A DNA stretch of 64,000 nt, taken from NCBI RefSeq assembly GCF_018614575.1, contig NZ_JAGGOJ010000003.1, forward strand, positions 682,001 to 746,000. The letters run 5' to 3'. Both the position numbers and the translations under genes were made by a program. Below the pieces are notes generated by a model. It saw only the letters and a list, made by a program, of their open reading frames with translations. It was not told the DNA's origin and did not search any database. Of the stretch, positions 36,207 through 45,664 are shown piece after piece (within the stretch, counting starts at the first letter, position 1; each line of letters opens with the position of its first letter). This DNA comes from Streptomyces sp. ISL-10 (GTDB lineage Bacteria > Actinomycetota > Actinomycetes > Streptomycetales > Streptomycetaceae).

Positions 36207-38000
36207 GTGTCGCACGAGGAACAGAAGCCGGGCAAACGGCTGTGGTACCCGGTCAGGGCAGCGCTGCCGGGCCGCCACCCGCACGAGGAGAAACCGGCCG
36301 TCACCGACCGCGTGGTGTTCGGCGTGACGGCCGTCCTCACCCTCGCTTTCGTGATCTGGGGCTCGGTGTTCACCGAAACGCTGGAGGACGCCTCCGACAC
36401 ACTGCTGAACGGCCTGATGCACAACGGCGGCTGGGCCTTCGTCCTGGCCGCCTCCGGCTTCGTCGTCTTCGCGCTGTGGCTCGCGATCAGCCGCTACGGC
36501 AGGATTCCGCTCGGCCAGGAGCACGAGGGGCCCGAGTTCCGGACCGTGTCGTGGGTGGCCATGATGTTCAGCGCGGGCATGGGCATCGGCCTGATGTTCT
36601 ACGGCGTCAGCGAACCGCTCGCGCACTACACGACACCGCCGCCGGGCACCGATCCGGTCGACTCGGCGGACGCCATGCAGACCGCTCTGGCGACCACGCT
36701 CTTTCACTGGACCCTGCACCCGTGGGCCATCTACGCGGTGGTCGGCCTCGCCATCGCGTACAGCACCTTCCGGCGGCGCAGGCGTCAGAACATCAGCGCC
36801 GTCTTCGAGCCGCTGATCGGCAGGAAGAACGCCAACGGCGCGCCGGGCCGCGTGATCGACATCCTCGCCATCTTCGCCACGCTGTTCGGCTCCGCGACGT
36901 CCCTGGGCCTCGGTGCCCTGCAGATCGGCAGCGGATTCAGGGAACTGGGCTGGATGGAGGCCGCCGGGACCGGTCTGCTCATCTCCATCATCGCGGTGCT
37001 GACGGTGTGCTTCGTGGTCTCGGCCGTCTCCGGCGTCGAGCGGGGCATCCAGTGGCTGTCCAACACCAACATGGTGCTCGCGGTGGTGCTCGCCCTGTTC
37101 GTCTTCATCGCCGGGCCCACCATCCTCGTCCTCGACCTCGTGCCCACGTCGCTGGCCTCCTACCTCGACGAGCTGCCGCAGCTGGCCGGCCGTACCGAGG
37201 CGGCCACCGGCGGCGGTGACGTCGCGGACTGGCTGAGCAGCTGGACGGTCTTCTACTGGGCGTGGTGGATCTCATGGACGCCGTTCGTCGGCATGTTCAT
37301 CGCGCGCATCAGCCGCGGCCGGACGATCCGTCAGTTCGTCGGCGGCGTCATCCTGGTGCCGAGCACGGTCAGCCTGGTCTGGTTCGCCGTCTTCGGCGGC
37401 ACCGCGATGAAGCTCCAGGAGGACGGCCGGCTGGGTGAGGAGACGACGCCGGAGGGCCAGCTCTTCGGCGTGCTGCAGGAGTTCCCGATCGCGAGTGTCA
37501 TGAGCCTGCTGGTGATGATCCTCGTCGGCATCTTCTTCGTCTCCGGAGCGGACGCCGCCTCGATCGTGATGGGCACACTGTCCCAGAAGGGCACCTTCGA
37601 ACCGGCCCGGCTCGTCGTCGTCTTCTGGGGCGTCGTGACCGGAGCGGTGGCGGCGGTGATGCTGCTCGTCGGCGAGGGCAAGGGCGACGCGCTGGCGGGC
37701 TTGCAGCACCTGACGATCCTCGTGGCGGCCCCCTTCGTGCTGGTGATGATCGGCATGTGCCTCGCCCTCATGCGCGACCTGCGCCAGGACCCGCTGATCG
37801 TCCGCGGCGAGATCGCCGAGGAGGCCGTGGAGTCGGCGGTGATCGCGGGCCATGAGAAGTACGCGGGCGAGTTCCAGATCCGCATCGGCCCGGGCCCGGG
37901 CCCGGAGGCGGGCCGGATCCCGCCGGAGGAAGGGGACGAGGGCGCCCCGGAAGCCGCCCCACCGGAGGAGGGAAACCGGGACCGCCCGGAGCGGGGCTGA
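36207..38000 (+). CDS. BCCT-family betaine/carnitine/choline transporter
   Basis: This 597-residue sodium-coupled transporter has 12 hydrophobic segments. The BCCT signature is intact around residues 354-373 (WWISWTPFVGMFIARISRGR), preceded by the Trp-rich helix typical of glycine-betaine carriers. The cytoplasmic C-terminal tail is acidic and Pro-rich (EEGDEGAPEAAPPEE). GTG 36207 is preferred over GTG 36192 because GAAAGG sits 7 nt upstream. It probably imports osmoprotectants. It is unrelated to the peptidase pair upstream except by position. Confidence 0.94.
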   Translation: MSHEEQKPGKRLWYPVRAALPGRHPHEEKPAVTDRVVFGVTAVLTLAFVIWGSVFTETLEDASDTLLNGLMHNGGWAFVLAASGFVVFALWLAISRYGRIPLGQEHEGPEFRTVSWVAMMFSAGMGIGLMFYGVSEPLAHYTTPPPGTDPVDSADAMQTALATTLFHWTLHPWAIYAVVGLAIAYSTFRRRRRQNISAVFEPLIGRKNANGAPGRVIDILAIFATLFGSATSLGLGALQIGSGFRELGWMEAAGTGLLISIIAVLTVCFVVSAVSGVERGIQWLSNTNMVLAVVLALFVFIAGPTILVLDLVPTSLASYLDELPQLAGRTEAATGGGDVADWLSSWTVFYWAWWISWTPFVGMFIARISRGRTIRQFVGGVILVPSTVSLVWFAVFGGTAMKLQEDGRLGEETTPEGQLFGVLQEFPIASVMSLLVMILVGIFFVSGADAASIVMGTLSQKGTFEPARLVVVFWGVVTGAVAAVMLLVGEGKGDALAGLQHLTILVAAPFVLVMIGMCLALMRDLRQDPLIVRGEIAEEAVESAVIAGHEKYAGEFQIRIGPGPGPEAGRIPPEEGDEGAPEAAPPEEGNRDRPERG

Positions 38001-38034
38001 GCGCGGGCCCGTGCGTCGGGGGGCCGGCGGGACC

Positions 38035-38111
38035 CGGGCGGGTGTGACGGAGCCCGGCGGCTCGGGGGCTCGGCCGGACTCGGGCGGGTGTGACGGAGCC
38101 CGGCGGCTCGG
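38035..38111. repeat. 31-nt perfect direct repeat, period 46
   Basis: Identical 31-nt segments, each beginning CGGGCGGGTGTGACGGAGCC, occupy 38035-38065 and 38081-38111. They follow the BCCT stop codon and look like a local duplication in non-coding DNA. Confidence 0.8.
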
Positions 38112-38389
38112 AGGCCCGGCACCGGGACCGGCCGAGCACGTCAGCCCGGCGCAAGCCGGCCGGGGGCAGGGCCGAGCGCGGCGGCTCGGGGGCGGGCTGA
38201 CTTCGAGCAGGCTCGCCCCGGGCCGCCTGGGCCGAGTGGTCCGACGCCGTCGGCCGGTTGTAGCCGGGGTGGGGTCCTTTGCGCGGCGCGTCGGCCCGGA
38301 ATTCCGGAGGACCAGCCAAGTCGGGGCTGCGGCGGGCGACTGCCCGGGCCGGCCCGGGTGCCGCGAGGCGCTCGACGGCGACCGTTCGC

Positions 38390-38627
38390 GGCATGGTCGC
38401 CGGTGACCACCCGCCGGATCGCCGTTCCGGCGGAACCTGCCCAGCCGGGCCTGCGGCGGCCATGGGGGGATCGGGCACCAGGTCCCTGGCGCCCAGCCCG
38501 TGGAGTGCACGAGCATCGGCGCTCCGCTCTCGGCCTGCGCCCGGCCGAAGGCGGTCACGTGGCGGCGTTCGACCGTGCCACCCGCCTCCGACAGGCGCTG
38601 CTCCAGCCACCGCAGGTGGACGGGCAT
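38390..38627 (-). pseudogene. D-amino-acid oxidase (DAO) remnant
   Basis: On the minus strand one frame from 38627 reads MPVHLRWLEQRLSEAGGTVE and continues to about SGAPMLVHSTG. The homology then moves to another frame with GLGARDLVPDP. In intact DAO-type FAD oxidoreductases these parts are contiguous (WLEERL..GGTVE..VNCTGLGARDLVPDP). The N-terminal FAD motif and the C-terminal half are gone. A frameshift near 38495 and truncation on both sides make it a relic. The match is from memory of the family. Confidence 0.55.
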
Positions 38628-38765
38628 GCATGTGGATCAAGGGATCCGGACCCGCAGCCCCGCTGCGTAGCCGGCGGGCAGCTCCCAGGGCCCGGCCTCG
38701 CGCAGGGCACGAGCTATCCGGGGCCGTACGACCGTCCCCGGTGCTGGCTTAGGATCGATCTCCTG

Positions 38766-40403
38766 ATGACTGCCACTCTTGTCGCGAAGGACCTCGCCGC
38801 CGGCCACGGGGACCGTTCGCTCTTCTCCGGCCTCGATCTCGTCGTCGCGCCCGGCGACGTCATCGGCCTCGTCGGTGTCAACGGCGCCGGCAAGTCCACG
38901 CTCCTGCGCATGCTCGCCGGGCTCGACCGCCCCGAGCAGGGCGAGCTGCGGCTCTCGCCGCCCACCGCGACCGTCGGTCACCTCCCGCAGGAGCCTGATC
39001 GCCGCGAGGGCGAGTCCGTACGGGACTTCCTCGCCCGGCGCACCGGCGTGACCGCGGCGCAGGCCGCCATGGACCGAGCCACCCAGGGCCTTGTCGACGG
39101 CGAGCCCGGCGCCGACGACGCCTATGCGATCAGCCTGGAGCGCTGGCTGGACCTCGGCGGCGCGGACCTCGACGAACGCGCCGAGGAGGTCGCCGACTCC
39201 CTCGGGCTCGCCGTCGGCCTCGACCAGCCGATGACGTCGCTCTCCGGTGGCCAGGCCGCGCGCGCCGGACTGGCCTCCCTCCTGTTGTCCCGCTACGACG
39301 TCTTCCTCCTCGACGAGCCCACCAACGACCTCGACCTGGACGGACTGGAGCGCCTGGAGACCTTCGTCCAGGGCCTGCGCGCGGGCACCGTCGTGGTGAG
39401 CCACGACCGCGAGTTCCTGACCCGCACTGTCACCAAGGTGCTCGAACTGGACCTCGCCCAGCAGGAGATCACCCTCTACGGCGGCGGTTACGCGGCCTAT
39501 CTGGAGGAGCGCGAGACCGCCCGCCGCCACGCGCGCGAGGAATTCGAGGAGTACGCAGACAAGAAGGCCGCCCTCGAGAGCCGCGCCCATATGCAGCGCT
39601 CCTGGATGGACAAGGGCGTGAAGAACGCGCGCCGCAAGGCGACCGACAACGACAAGATCGGCCGCAAGCTCCGCAGCGAGGCGAGCGAGAAGCAGGCGGC
39701 CAAGGCCCGCCAGACACAACGCATGATCGAACGCCTCGACACGGTCGACGAACCCCGCAAGGAGTGGGAGCTGCGGATGGAGATCGCCGCCGCGCCCCGC
39801 TCCGGCTCGGTGGTCGCGACCCTTCGCGAGGCCGAGGTCCGCCGCGGTGAGTTCCGCTTCGGACCGGCGTCACTGCAGATCGACTGGGCCGACCGGGTCG
39901 CGATCACCGGCGCGAACGGCGCGGGCAAGTCGACGCTGCTCGGCGCTCTCCTCGGCCGGCTCGCCCTCGACGCCGGGCATGCCTCGCTCGGCTCGGGCGT
40001 GGTCGTCGGCGAAGTCGACCAGGCGCGGCAGCTGTTCCACGGGACGCAGCCGCTGCTGGACGCGTTCTGCGCGGCCGTTCCCGACACCGAACCGGCCGAA
40101 GTACGCACTCTGCTCGCCAAGTTCGGGCTCAAGGCGGTCCATGTGCTGCGCCCGGCGACCTCCCTGTCCCCGGGCGAGCGCACCCGCGCGGCCCTCGCCC
40201 TGCTCCAGGGACGCGGAGTCAATCTGCTGGTGCTGGACGAGCCGACCAACCACCTCGACCTGCCCGCCATCGAACAGTTGGAGTCGGCGCTCGAGTCGTA
40301 CACGGGCACGCTGCTGCTGGTCACGCACGACCGCCGGATGCTGGACGCGGTCCGCACCACGCGGCGCGTCGAGGTGGCCGCCGGCAAGGTCACCGAGATC
40401 TGA
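38766..40403 (+). CDS. ABC-F ATPase (ribosome-associated, possible antibiotic-resistance type)
   Basis: The 545-residue protein with two ATP-binding domains and no membrane segment is an ABC-F. Domain 1 has Walker A GVNGAGKST, signature LSGGQ and Walker B FLLDEPTNDLD. A charged, helical linker (about 240-330) follows. Domain 2 has GANGAGKST, a degenerate signature LSPGERT and LVLDEPTNHLD. ABC-F proteins bind the ribosomal E site and either aid translation or displace antibiotics. Which applies here cannot be told from sequence alone. ATG 38766 gives the canonical N-terminus; upstream extensions overlap the decayed interval. Confidence 0.9.
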   Translation: MTATLVAKDLAAGHGDRSLFSGLDLVVAPGDVIGLVGVNGAGKSTLLRMLAGLDRPEQGELRLSPPTATVGHLPQEPDRREGESVRDFLARRTGVTAAQAAMDRATQGLVDGEPGADDAYAISLERWLDLGGADLDERAEEVADSLGLAVGLDQPMTSLSGGQAARAGLASLLLSRYDVFLLDEPTNDLDLDGLERLETFVQGLRAGTVVVSHDREFLTRTVTKVLELDLAQQEITLYGGGYAAYLEERETARRHAREEFEEYADKKAALESRAHMQRSWMDKGVKNARRKATDNDKIGRKLRSEASEKQAAKARQTQRMIERLDTVDEPRKEWELRMEIAAAPRSGSVVATLREAEVRRGEFRFGPASLQIDWADRVAITGANGAGKSTLLGALLGRLALDAGHASLGSGVVVGEVDQARQLFHGTQPLLDAFCAAVPDTEPAEVRTLLAKFGLKAVHVLRPATSLSPGERTRAALALLQGRGVNLLVLDEPTNHLDLPAIEQLESALESYTGTLLLVTHDRRMLDAVRTTRRVEVAAGKVTEI

Positions 40404-40404
40404 G

Positions 40405-40428
40405 CCGTAGGGACGGCCGCCCCTACGG
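40405..40428. terminator. Bidirectional terminator after the ABC-F gene
   Basis: CCGTAGGG (40405-40412) pairs with CCCTACGG (40421-40428) around an 8-nt loop. It begins 2 nt after the ABC-F stop and overlaps the stop of the small minus-strand gene. Confidence 0.6.
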
Positions 40429-40587
40429 GCGGTCCTCCGGCTCCTCGTATTTGTCGTCGTCGCGCCGGGCGGGCTCGGCGGGCTTCGCGGCACGGTCGTC
40501 GGCCGTGCGCTCCTTCTGCCGGGCCTCCCGCTGCTCCTCTTCGAGGTGCTTGCGGACCTCTTCGGGCTTGTCTCCGACCTGGTTCAT
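40423..40587 (-). CDS. Small, highly charged protein of 54 residues
   Basis: This short frame reads MNQVGDKPEEVRKHLEEEQR and ends EEPEDRP. It is dominated by Glu, Lys, Arg, Asp and Gln, is probably helical or disordered, and has no Cys or hydrophobic core. Third codon positions are almost all G or C, as in real genes here, and it exactly fills the gap between the ABC-F and tex stops. The Shine-Dalgarno site is weak. I recognise no family; a small conserved Streptomyces protein is likely. Confidence 0.6.
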   Translation of the reverse strand: MNQVGDKPEEVRKHLEEEQREARQKERTADDRAAKPAEPARRDDDKYEEPEDRP

Positions 40588-40695
40588 GCGGCCAGCGTCA
40601 CACGACCCCGCCGCCCCCGCACGTCGGCCGAAAACGCCTGGGGCGGGCAGGGAAACGCCTGCCCGCCCACGACCTCAGCGGTCGGCGTCAGCGCA

Positions 40696-43098
40696 TCAGC
40701 GGCGCCCCTTGCCGCCGCGGCCACCGTCCAGCAGGCCCGCCTTGCGCAGGGCGTCCGCCATCGCGCTGTTCGCGGGGGCCGGGGCCTGGGACGGGCGCCC
40801 GCCGCCGTTCCCGTTCCCACCACCGCGCCGGTCCCGGGCACCGCCACCGCCGGTGCCGCCTCCGCCGCTGCCCTGGCGCTGCTGCGGCGGCCGGCCGCCC
40901 CGCTCACGCTTCGGCGCACCGGTCGCGGTGGTCTCGTCCTCCAGCCGCAGCGTCAGCGAGATCCGCTTGCGCGGAATGTCGACGTCGAGCACCTTCACCT
41001 TGACCACGTCGCCGGACTTCACCACGTCGTGCGGGTCCTTGACGAACGTCTTCGACATCGCCGACACATGGACGAGGCCGTCCTGGTGGACGCCCACGTC
41101 CACGAACGCCCCGAACGCGGCGACATTCGTGACGACACCCTCCAGCACCATCCCGGAGGCCAGGTCGCCGATCTTCTCGACGCCCTCCTTGAAGGTCGCC
41201 GTCCTGAAGGCAGGACGCGGGTCACGTCCCGGCTTCTCCAGCTCGCGCAGGATGTCCGTCACCGTCGGCAGACCGAAAGTGTCGTCCACGAACTCGGCGG
41301 GCCTCAGCGATCGCAGCACTGCTGTGTTCCCGATCAGCGACGCGACCTCGCCACCCGTCGTCTTCACCATGCGCCGCACGACCGGATACGCCTCCGGGTG
41401 CACGCTGGAGGCGTCCAGCGGGTCGTCGCCGCCGCGGATCCGCAGGAAGCCCGCGCACTGCTCGTACGCCTTCGGGCCGAGCCGCGCCACGTCCTTGAGC
41501 GCCTTGCGGGAACGGAAGGGGCCGTTGCTGTCGCGGTGGGCCACGATGTTCTCGGCGAGGCCGGCGCCGATGCCCGACACCCGCGAAAGAAGTGGAGCGG
41601 AGGCGGTGTTGACGTCGACGCCGACACCGTTCACACAGTCCTCGACCACCGCGTCCAGCGAACGCGACAGCTTCACCTCGGACAGGTCGTGCTGGTACTG
41701 GCCGACACCGATCGACTTCGGGTCGATCTTCACCAGTTCGGCGAGCGGGTCCTGCAGCCGCCGCGCGATCGACACGGCCCCGCGCAGCGACACATCCAGG
41801 CCGGGCAGTTCCTGCGAGGCGAACGCGGAGGCCGAGTACACCGAGGCCCCGGCCTCCGAGACCATGACCTTGGTCAGGCCCAGCCCGGGGTGCTTGGCGA
41901 TGAGTTCACCGGCGAGCTTGTCGGTCTCACGGGACGCCGTGCCGTTGCCGATCGCGACCAGCTCGACCGCGTGCTCCTTGGCCAGGCGGGCCAGCTTCGC
42001 CAGCGACTCGTCCCACTTGTTGGCCGGGACGTGCGGGTAGATCGTGTCGGTCGCGACGACCTTGCCTGTCGCGTCCACGACGGCGACCTTCACGCCCGTA
42101 CGGAAGCCGGGGTCGAGCCCGAGCGTGGCGCGCGTGCCGGCGGGCGCGGCGAGCAGCAGGTCCCGCAGGTTCGCGGCGAAGACCCGCACCGCCTCGTCCT
42201 CGGCGGCCGTACGCAGCCGCAGGCGCAGGTCGATGCCGAGGTGGACGAGGATCCTGGTCCGCCACGCCCAGCGCACCGTGTCGGCGAGCCACTTGTCGCC
42301 GGGCCGCCCCTGCTGGGAGATCCCGAAGCGGGCGGCGACGATCCCTTCGTACGACGACGGGCCGTCCACCGGCTCCTCCGGCTCCAGGACGAGATCGAGA
42401 ATCTCCTCCTTCTCGCCGCGGAACATGGCGAGGATGCGGTGCGAGGGAAGCTCGGTGAACGCCTCGGCGAAGTCGAAGTAGTCGGCGAACTTCGCGCCCG
42501 CCTCCTCTTTGCCCTCCCGGACCTTCGCCGCGAGCCGCCCGCGCGTCCACATCCGCTCGCGCAGCTCACCGATCAGGTCGGCGTCCTCGGAGAACCGCTC
42601 GGCCAGGATCGCCCGCGCGCCCTCCAGCGCCGCGGCCGGGTCCGCGACGCCCTTCTCCGCGTCGACGAACGCGGCGGCCGCGGCGAGCGGTTCCACCGAC
42701 GGGTCGCCGAGCAGTCCCTCCGCCAGCGGTTCGAGCCCGGCCTCGCGGGCGATCTGCGCCTTGGTGCGCCGCTTGGGCTTGAAGGGCAGATAGATGTCCT
42801 CCAGCCGCGCCTTGGTGTCCGCGGCGCGGATCTGCGCCTCGACCTCGCCGGTGAGCTTGCCCTGCTCCCGTACGGAGTCCAGAACCGCGGTCCGCCGTTC
42901 CTCCAGCTCCCGCAGATAGCGCAACCGCTCCTCGAGCGTGCGCAGCTGCGCGTCGTCGAGCATCTCGGTCGCTTCCTTGCGGTAGCGCGCGATGAACGGC
43001 ACGGTCGACCCGCCGTCGAGCAGCTCGACGGCCGCCTTCACCTGCCGCTCGCGTACGCCGAGCTCCTCGGCGATCCTGCCTTCGATGGACGTGGTCAC
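40696..43098 (-). CDS. tex: Tex-like RNA-binding transcription accessory protein
   Basis: The 800-residue Tex protein has an N-terminal helical region with [17 protein letters not shown] and a YqgF/RuvX-like domain around 325-450 ([19 protein letters not shown]). Helix-hairpin-helix repeats follow ([20 protein letters not shown]), then an S1 RNA-binding domain near 650-720 ([20 protein letters not shown]). The last 80 residues form a Gly/Arg-rich tail. Tex family proteins bind nucleic acids and affect transcription and stress survival. GTG 43098 gives [15 protein letters not shown], the family start. Confidence 0.94.
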   Translation of the reverse strand: MTTSIEGRIAEELGVRERQVKAAVELLDGGSTVPFIARYRKEATEMLDDAQLRTLEERLRYLRELEERRTAVLDSVREQGKLTGEVEAQIRAADTKARLEDIYLPFKPKRRTKAQIAREAGLEPLAEGLLGDPSVEPLAAAAAFVDAEKGVADPAAALEGARAILAERFSEDADLIGELRERMWTRGRLAAKVREGKEEAGAKFADYFDFAEAFTELPSHRILAMFRGEKEEILDLVLEPEEPVDGPSSYEGIVAARFGISQQGRPGDKWLADTVRWAWRTRILVHLGIDLRLRLRTAAEDEAVRVFAANLRDLLLAAPAGTRATLGLDPGFRTGVKVAVVDATGKVVATDTIYPHVPANKWDESLAKLARLAKEHAVELVAIGNGTASRETDKLAGELIAKHPGLGLTKVMVSEAGASVYSASAFASQELPGLDVSLRGAVSIARRLQDPLAELVKIDPKSIGVGQYQHDLSEVKLSRSLDAVVEDCVNGVGVDVNTASAPLLSRVSGIGAGLAENIVAHRDSNGPFRSRKALKDVARLGPKAYEQCAGFLRIRGGDDPLDASSVHPEAYPVVRRMVKTTGGEVASLIGNTAVLRSLRPAEFVDDTFGLPTVTDILRELEKPGRDPRPAFRTATFKEGVEKIGDLASGMVLEGVVTNVAAFGAFVDVGVHQDGLVHVSAMSKTFVKDPHDVVKSGDVVKVKVLDVDIPRKRISLTLRLEDETTATGAPKRERGGRPPQQRQGSGGGGTGGGGARDRRGGGNGNGGGRPSQAPAPANSAMADALRKAGLLDGGRGGKGRR

Positions 43099-43590
43099 GG
43101 TTCCCCGACTCGCCTTCTCGGTGCTGGCTGTGCTTGAGCCTGCATTGTGCCGGGTGCCGCCCTGCCGTGTCGCGTGCCGCCGCGTCGGGAAGAGGGACTG
43201 ACTGGGGCATTTCCCCTGTTTGTTCGGTCGCTCGACCGGGGGTGACAGGCCGGTGTATCCCCGAGCCGCCCTTGTCCGTGAGCCGTTGCCGACCAAGTTG
43301 AGCCGGTCTGCGTCGACCCGGCCGCGTGGCGGGCGTGGGTCGGCCGTCCGGCCAGGAGCCGCCGCCCACGGGTAGCGCCGGTGCGTGCCGGGGGTGGGTG
43401 CGGCGGCGGCCCGGCACATCCAGCGGCCCGCGGCCTTCGGTGTTCACGCCGGGCGGCGGAGGACCGTCGGCTCGGTGACCGCCTGCCCTGCCCGTACGGC
43501 GTCGCCTGCACGGGCAGGGCGGTTCCGTCGGCCGCATCCGTTCCCAGGGCGTAGCCGCACCCGGGGGCAGGGGCGGTCCCCGCCCGAGTT
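43099..43590. other. Non-coding interval between tex and the SCO6745-family gene
   Basis: No gene is supported in these 490 nt. The bases next to tex are AT-richer and probably contain its promoter. A hairpin, CCCTGCCCGT (43486-43495) with ACGGGCAGGG (43510-43519), stands alone in the middle with no gene ending at it. Confidence 0.5.
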
Positions 43591-43642
43591 CGTCGCGTCG
43601 CCCCGTCGCCCGTCGGACCGCCTGCGGCGGGGCGACGCGACG
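43591..43642 (-). terminator. Terminator of the SCO6745-family gene
   Basis: A perfect 15-bp stem, CGTCGCGTCGCCCCG (43591-43605) with 43628-43642, has a 22-nt loop and lies 2 nt past the minus-strand stop. Confidence 0.8.
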
Positions 43643-43644
43643 CG

Positions 43645-44508
43645 TCAGCCCTGGCCCGTCGCGTCCGACGGGAACGCGCCCGCCGCGAACGCCGTCAGCA
43701 GGAAGCCGCGGCCCAGCTCCGTCAGGCGCTCCACGCCCTTCGCGCCCAGGTGTTCGTACGGCGCGAGGTCCATGCGGTCCGTGTGGTCCTCGACCTCGCT
43801 GCGCAGCGCCGTGCCCGTCTCCGTCAGCGCGCCCTCAGCATCCAGCAGTCCGCGCTCCCGCAGCCGGTCCTGTGCCGCGTCCCAGTCCGCGCGGCGCCAG
43901 CCGCGAGTCGCGAGGATCCAGCGCGGTGCCATGCCCTTGCCGGTGGCGGTGTGGCTCACCAGCGCCTCCAGCGGGTCGAGCCCCGCGAGCAGCAGCGCGG
44001 CCAGGTGCGCGTCACCGCGGTGTTCGCGCAGCAGGGTCGCCGCGTGCCAGTACGCGAGGTGCGGCTCGGCGGGCACGGGCAGATCGGCGTGCGCGGCGTA
44101 CAGCGGCCGGGCGTGCCGCGTGCACGCCTGCGCGGCGCGCAGGGCGAGTTCCGCCGCCTCGGCCAGCTCGTCGGACGCGACGACCTCCTCGCCGAGCAGC
44201 CGTCGCAGCGTCGCGTCGGCGGCGCGCAGCCGGGCCGCCAGCACCGTCTCGGGGGACGCGGTGTCCCACACGGCGGGCAGGTGCCGGCTGATCAGCTCGG
44301 GGTTGAAGTTGTAGAAGGCGGCGGCGACCGTTCCGGGACCGACGGCGCCCATCGCCGCGGAGCGGGCTGCGAAGTAGGCGGCGTTGGGGTCCTCGACACC
44401 GATGCCGGCCATTTCCGTGCCCAGATCGGGCGAGAAGTAGACGGTGGAGTGCAGCGGGTTCAGCGCGTTGTGGCAGCGGCGTCCCGCGCGCGGGGGAAGA
44501 GAGCTCAT
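43645..44508 (-). CDS. SCO6745 family protein
   Basis: The 287-residue protein matches the actinobacterial family named after S. coelicolor SCO6745. It has an N-terminal helical domain with ARRCHNALNPLHS-like and YFSPDL segments. A winged-helix-like C-terminal part follows (ATRGWRRADWDAAQDRL, then LTETGTALRSEVEDHTDRM) that recalls MarR-type regulators. Members are often predicted to be helix-turn-helix proteins, but no function is established. ATG 44508 is the only good start. It diverges from a frameshifted AraC-type gene, 126 nt away. Confidence 0.82.
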   Translation of the reverse strand: MSSLPPRAGRRCHNALNPLHSTVYFSPDLGTEMAGIGVEDPNAAYFAARSAAMGAVGPGTVAAAFYNFNPELISRHLPAVWDTASPETVLAARLRAADATLRRLLGEEVVASDELAEAAELALRAAQACTRHARPLYAAHADLPVPAEPHLAYWHAATLLREHRGDAHLAALLLAGLDPLEALVSHTATGKGMAPRWILATRGWRRADWDAAQDRLRERGLLDAEGALTETGTALRSEVEDHTDRMDLAPYEHLGAKGVERLTELGRGFLLTAFAAGAFPSDATGQG

Positions 44509-44634
44509 GAACGCAGGTTACCGACTGGTTGGTACGTCGGCACAGGGGCGGCCGTCACACGCCCCCCGCCGGATGGCAGGAAAGGGGGGACATTCGTCAT
44601 TGCCGCCCCCGGGTCCGACACGAAGGATGAGGCC

Positions 44635-45607
44635 ATGACCGAGCGACCCGTCCTCGTCGTCCTCTTCGACCAGGTGCAGAGCCTCGACGTGACCGGACCG
44701 GTGGAGGTCTTCGCCGGTGCGCGCAAGGTGATCGGCGACCCGGCGGCGTACCCGATCCGTACCGCGTCCCGCGACCGCGCACCCGTACGCACCTCCAGCG
44801 GCCTCACGCTCGTCCCGGACCTCGCGCTCGCCGACGCCCCGCGTCCCCACACCCTCCTCGTGCCCGGCGGTGAGGGCACCCGGCGTCCGGACGCGCAGGT
44901 GATCGACTGGCTCCGCGAGCACGGCCCGCACGCACAGCGCCTCGTCTCCGTGTGCACGGGCGCCCTGCTCCTCGCCGAGGCCGGGCTGCTCGACGGGAGG
45001 CGCGCCACCACGCACTGGGCCGCCTGCGACCACTTCGCCCGTGCGCACCCGCAGGTGGACGTCGACCCCGACCCGATCTTCGTCCGGGACGGTGCGGTGT
45101 CGACCTCCGCCGGTGTCACGGCAGGCATCGATCTGGCGCTCGCGCTCGTCGAGGAGGACCTGGGGCGGGACGTGGCGCTCACCGTGGCGCGCCATCTCGT
45201 CGTGTTCCTGCGCCGGCCGGGCAACCAGGCCCAGTTCAGCGCCCAGCTCGCCGCCCAGACCGCCCGGCGCGACCCGCTGCGGGAGGTGCAGCACTGGGTC
45301 ACCGAGCACCCGGCGGCCGACCTGTCGGTGGAGGCGCTCGCCGGCCGGGCGCGCCTGTCACCGCGCCACTTCGCCCGCGCCTTCCACGCCGAGACGGGCA
45401 TCACGCCGGGCCGCTACGTCGAACGCGTACGCCTCGAACACGCCCGGCGGCTCCTGGAAGGACACGGCCGACGGCGTCGCGCACGTCTCCCGCGCCTGCG
45501 GCTACGGAACCCCCGAGGCCATGCGCCGGGCCTTCGTCAAGGCGCTCGGCGTCGCGCCCGCCGAGTACCGCCGCCGCTTCCGCGCCACGGTCGCGCCCAC
45601 CGTCTGA
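44635..45607 (+). pseudogene. GlxA-family AraC-type regulator broken by a 1-nt frameshift
   Basis: From ATG 44635 the frame encodes a DJ-1/PfpI-like domain (LVVLFDQVQSLDVTGPVEVF, VSVCTGALLLAEAGLLDG), then the first AraC helix-turn-helix, as far as RLEHARRLLE. At about 45458 the frame shifts. The second helix-turn-helix (DTADGVAHVSRACGYGTPEA to AEYRRRF) continues in a different frame and ends at 45607. Homologues read LLED here, so a single extra A in CTGGAAGGACAC explains the break. It may be a true mutation or a sequencing error. If real, the product loses specific DNA binding and reads through to 46644. The intact DJ-1 gene downstream would be its natural target. Confidence 0.8.
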
Positions 45608-45664
45608 GCCCCGTACCACTGCCTCGACCCGCCCACGCACACCACCCAGCGAAGGAGCCCTTCC

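Larger units (their letters stand above)
38001..38765. other. 765-nt decayed intergenic interval
   Basis: No intact gene is present. The stretch carries a 31-nt direct repeat and a remnant of a D-amino-acid oxidase on the minus strand. The remaining frames are rich in Arg, Gly and Pro and show no motifs. AT-richer bases at 38745-38765 probably contain the ABC-F promoter and leader. Confidence 0.6.

Noticed and set aside
37272..38627. 451-codon minus-strand frame as a gene
   Set aside because: Only its first 60 codons resemble a DAO protein. The rest is shadow of the BCCT gene and decayed DNA.
40546..43137. 863-codon plus-strand frame over tex
   Set aside because: It is the complement of the tex gene, whose domains are unmistakable; no motif is visible on the plus strand.
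45450..45470. Programmed frameshift in the GlxA-type gene
   Set aside because: There is no classical slippery heptamer, pseudoknot or stimulator. A plain insertion or a sequencing error is simpler.
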